The notes under the pieces: model-generated
The model's input: only the letters and a program-made list of their open reading frames with translations
What the model was told of the DNA's origin: nothing
The model's database searches: none
Virus record (IMG/VR): IMGVR_UViG_3300042691_001688
Span: 1 to 23,053 of that record
Length of the DNA: 23,053 nucleotides
From: a virus
Strand: one strand, 5' to 3'
Shown here: positions 22,085 through 23,053 of the stretch, piece after piece
Layout of the letters: each line of letters starts with the position of its first letter
Position numbering within the stretch: the stretch's first letter is position 1
Position numbers and translations under genes: made by a program

Positions 22085-22636
22085 ATGAAATTAGTAAAAA
22101 TTCAGGCGGAATTAAAAGCGCCTAAAAACCAAGTAAATTCCTTTGGCAAATATAAATACCGAAGCGCAGAGGATATAATCGAAGCAGTAAAGCCAATACT
22201 TTTCAAGTATGAAACCGCCCTTCTTATTAGTGATGAAATAGTACAAGTAGCCGATCGAGTTTATGTAAAGGCAACTGCTATGCTAATAGACGAAACCAAT
22301 GAAGAAATACCTGTAAAGGTTTACGGATGGGCGCGCGAGGAAGACGTTAAAAAAGGAATGGACGCTGCACAGATAACAGGATCAGCAAGTTCATACGCCC
22401 GTAAGTATGCTTTAAACGGATTATTTGCAATAGATGATACAAAGGACGCAGATAGTACGAATGAACATAAAGACGAGGTGGGCGAGGAAAAACGTATGAA
22501 GTTAATTACCTTATTAGAGAATACTATTTGGGATGAAAGTCTTAAAAGTAAAACGGCAATAAAGATTAGCGCATACACTACGAATGAGCAGTACGACAAG
22601 GCTCATAGAATCATATTAGCTAACCAAAAACAATAA
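22085..22636 (+). CDS. ERF-family single-strand annealing protein
   Basis: A 183-residue recombinase of the ERF type, which anneals complementary single strands in phage recombination and may help circularise or repair the genome. The N-terminus reads LKAPKNQVNSFGKYKYRSAE, and residues about 91-123 hold the core GMDAAQITGSASSYARKYAL followed by NGLFAIDDTKDAD. Both are the most conserved parts of the family. The start at 22085 follows an A-rich leader. It is usually partnered by a nuclease and SSB; the window ends before those would be seen, although a small protein with an SSB-like look begins at 22852. Confidence 0.88.
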   Translation: MKLVKIQAELKAPKNQVNSFGKYKYRSAEDIIEAVKPILFKYETALLISDEIVQVADRVYVKATAMLIDETNEEIPVKVYGWAREEDVKKGMDAAQITGSASSYARKYALNGLFAIDDTKDADSTNEHKDEVGEEKRMKLITLLENTIWDESLKSKTAIKISAYTTNEQYDKAHRIILANQKQ

Positions 22637-22637
22637 G

Positions 22638-22850
22638 ATGCAAGAAACCTATCAAGACTTAGAAAATGGGATGCAAAAATTGCTACCTATGGAACGTCAA
22701 ATGTTATTAGCTGAAGTATATCATTATTGTTGGTATTCAACAGAAGCTTATAACGAACTAAAAGGATTCCTGAATAAATGGGAAGCGGGATGCCAAGTAA
22801 AAGCAGTATTTTTTAAACCGGAATCAGAGGATTCCACAAATCAATTATAA
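22638..22850 (+). CDS. Small hypothetical protein downstream of ERF
   Basis: A 70-residue helical protein (LENGMQKLLPMERQMLLAEV, then TEAYNELKGFLNKWE) with an acidic C-terminal end (FFKPESEDSTN). It follows the ERF stop by one base and is 1 base before the next gene, so it is certainly in the same transcript. It has no recognisable domain and no membrane segment. Confidence 0.5.
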   Translation: MQETYQDLENGMQKLLPMERQMLLAEVYHYCWYSTEAYNELKGFLNKWEAGCQVKAVFFKPESEDSTNQL

Positions 22851-22851
22851 A

Positions 22852-23053
22852 ATGTCAGAAAAAAAAGAATCAATCGGGGCTTGGAAAAACCAAACCAAAG
22901 ACGGCAAAGAGGTAATTAAATTTTCAATTAACGGGCAGCGTTACAATATGTGGGTTAATTCTTATAAGGATAAACCAGCGCAACCTGATTATAAGATTTA
23001 TGAAGATAATTACGTTGCACCTACGGAAACAAAATTAGCTAATGACGATTTAG
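22852..23053 (+). CDS. Putative small nucleic-acid-related protein (3'-truncated by window edge)
   Basis: The first 67 codons of a protein that runs off the window. It reads MSEKKESIGAWKNQTKDGKE, then VIKFSINGQRYNMWVNSYKD and PAQPDYKIYEDNY. The order of short strands (IGAWKNQTKDGK, VIKFSING) and 'KDKPAQPDYKIY' is a pattern seen in small early proteins of Bacteroidetes phages that resemble OB-like folds. It follows an ERF gene, where single-strand binding functions would be expected. Whether it binds DNA cannot be decided from this part. Confidence 0.5.
   Translation, partial: MSEKKESIGAWKNQTKDGKEVIKFSINGQRYNMWVNSYKDKPAQPDYKIYEDNYVAPTETKLANDDL

Noticed and set aside
1-23053. tRNA genes, CRISPR arrays, IS elements, integrase or attachment sites
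   Set aside because: No gap between genes holds a cloverleaf, regularly spaced repeats, transposase-like ORF or terminal inverted repeats. The largest gaps (755-876 and 21458-21593) are explained by promoter and terminator elements.

Overview
The window is a stretch of a tailed double-stranded DNA phage (or prophage) genome with siphovirus-type tail genes. The likely host is a member of the Bacteroidetes, probably Flavobacteriia. The support is: A/T-rich coding DNA; starts preceded by A-rich tracts rather than Shine-Dalgarno sequences; TAnnTTTG-type promoter cores, one with a TTTG box exactly 19 nt upstream; and structural proteins of the kinds found in flavobacterial phages. Every supported gene is on the + strand. 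There is no tRNA, integrase, IS element or CRISPR array. Family calls come from reading the proteins by eye, not from database searches.

Layout. (1) 2-754: C-terminal part of the large terminase, cut by the window edge. (2) 825-2281: seven small genes; the first three lie between a promoter-like element and a terminator-like hairpin, like a phage 'moron' cassette. (3) 2268-3013: putative tail assembly chaperone with a predicted -1 frameshift extension, then a strong terminator. (4) 3089-8796: neck/tail-completion protein, two large tail or baseplate proteins and the tape measure protein. (5) 8831-11035: XkdF-type prohead protease, scaffold-like protein and major capsid protein, then a terminator. 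(6) 11088-11606: abundant structural protein, possibly tail tube, then another terminator. (7) 11708-14995: small structural-module protein, portal, connector, tiny basic ORF and neck/tail terminator candidate. (8) 14995-18554: large tail fibre and a small partner. (9) 18589-20105: lysis cassette (small membrane proteins, spanin-like protein, holin candidate, M15 peptidase), headed by a near-consensus Bacteroidetes promoter. (10) 20106-21457: DnaQ-like exonuclease with zinc ribbon, a possible MazG-like protein and two small unknowns, then a terminator. (11) 21594-23053: start of a recombination/replication module with an ERF-type annealing protein and small unknowns, running off the window.

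Genes are packed tightly, often with TAATG stop/start overlaps, so translation is probably coupled within blocks. The terminators after the chaperone, capsid and putative tail tube genes, without clear promoters behind them, suggest partial termination that sets protein ratios. The most unusual points are: the order of modules (tail genes before capsid genes, portal far from terminase); a portal that seems to carry a winged-helix-like insertion and a MuF-like C-terminus; a 32-nt promoter-like element shared by the small-gene cassette and the ERF module; the predicted frameshift with long coding tails in both frames; and a spanin-like protein with an outer-membrane-like C-terminus. I see no anti-phage defence system or other clearly new system.
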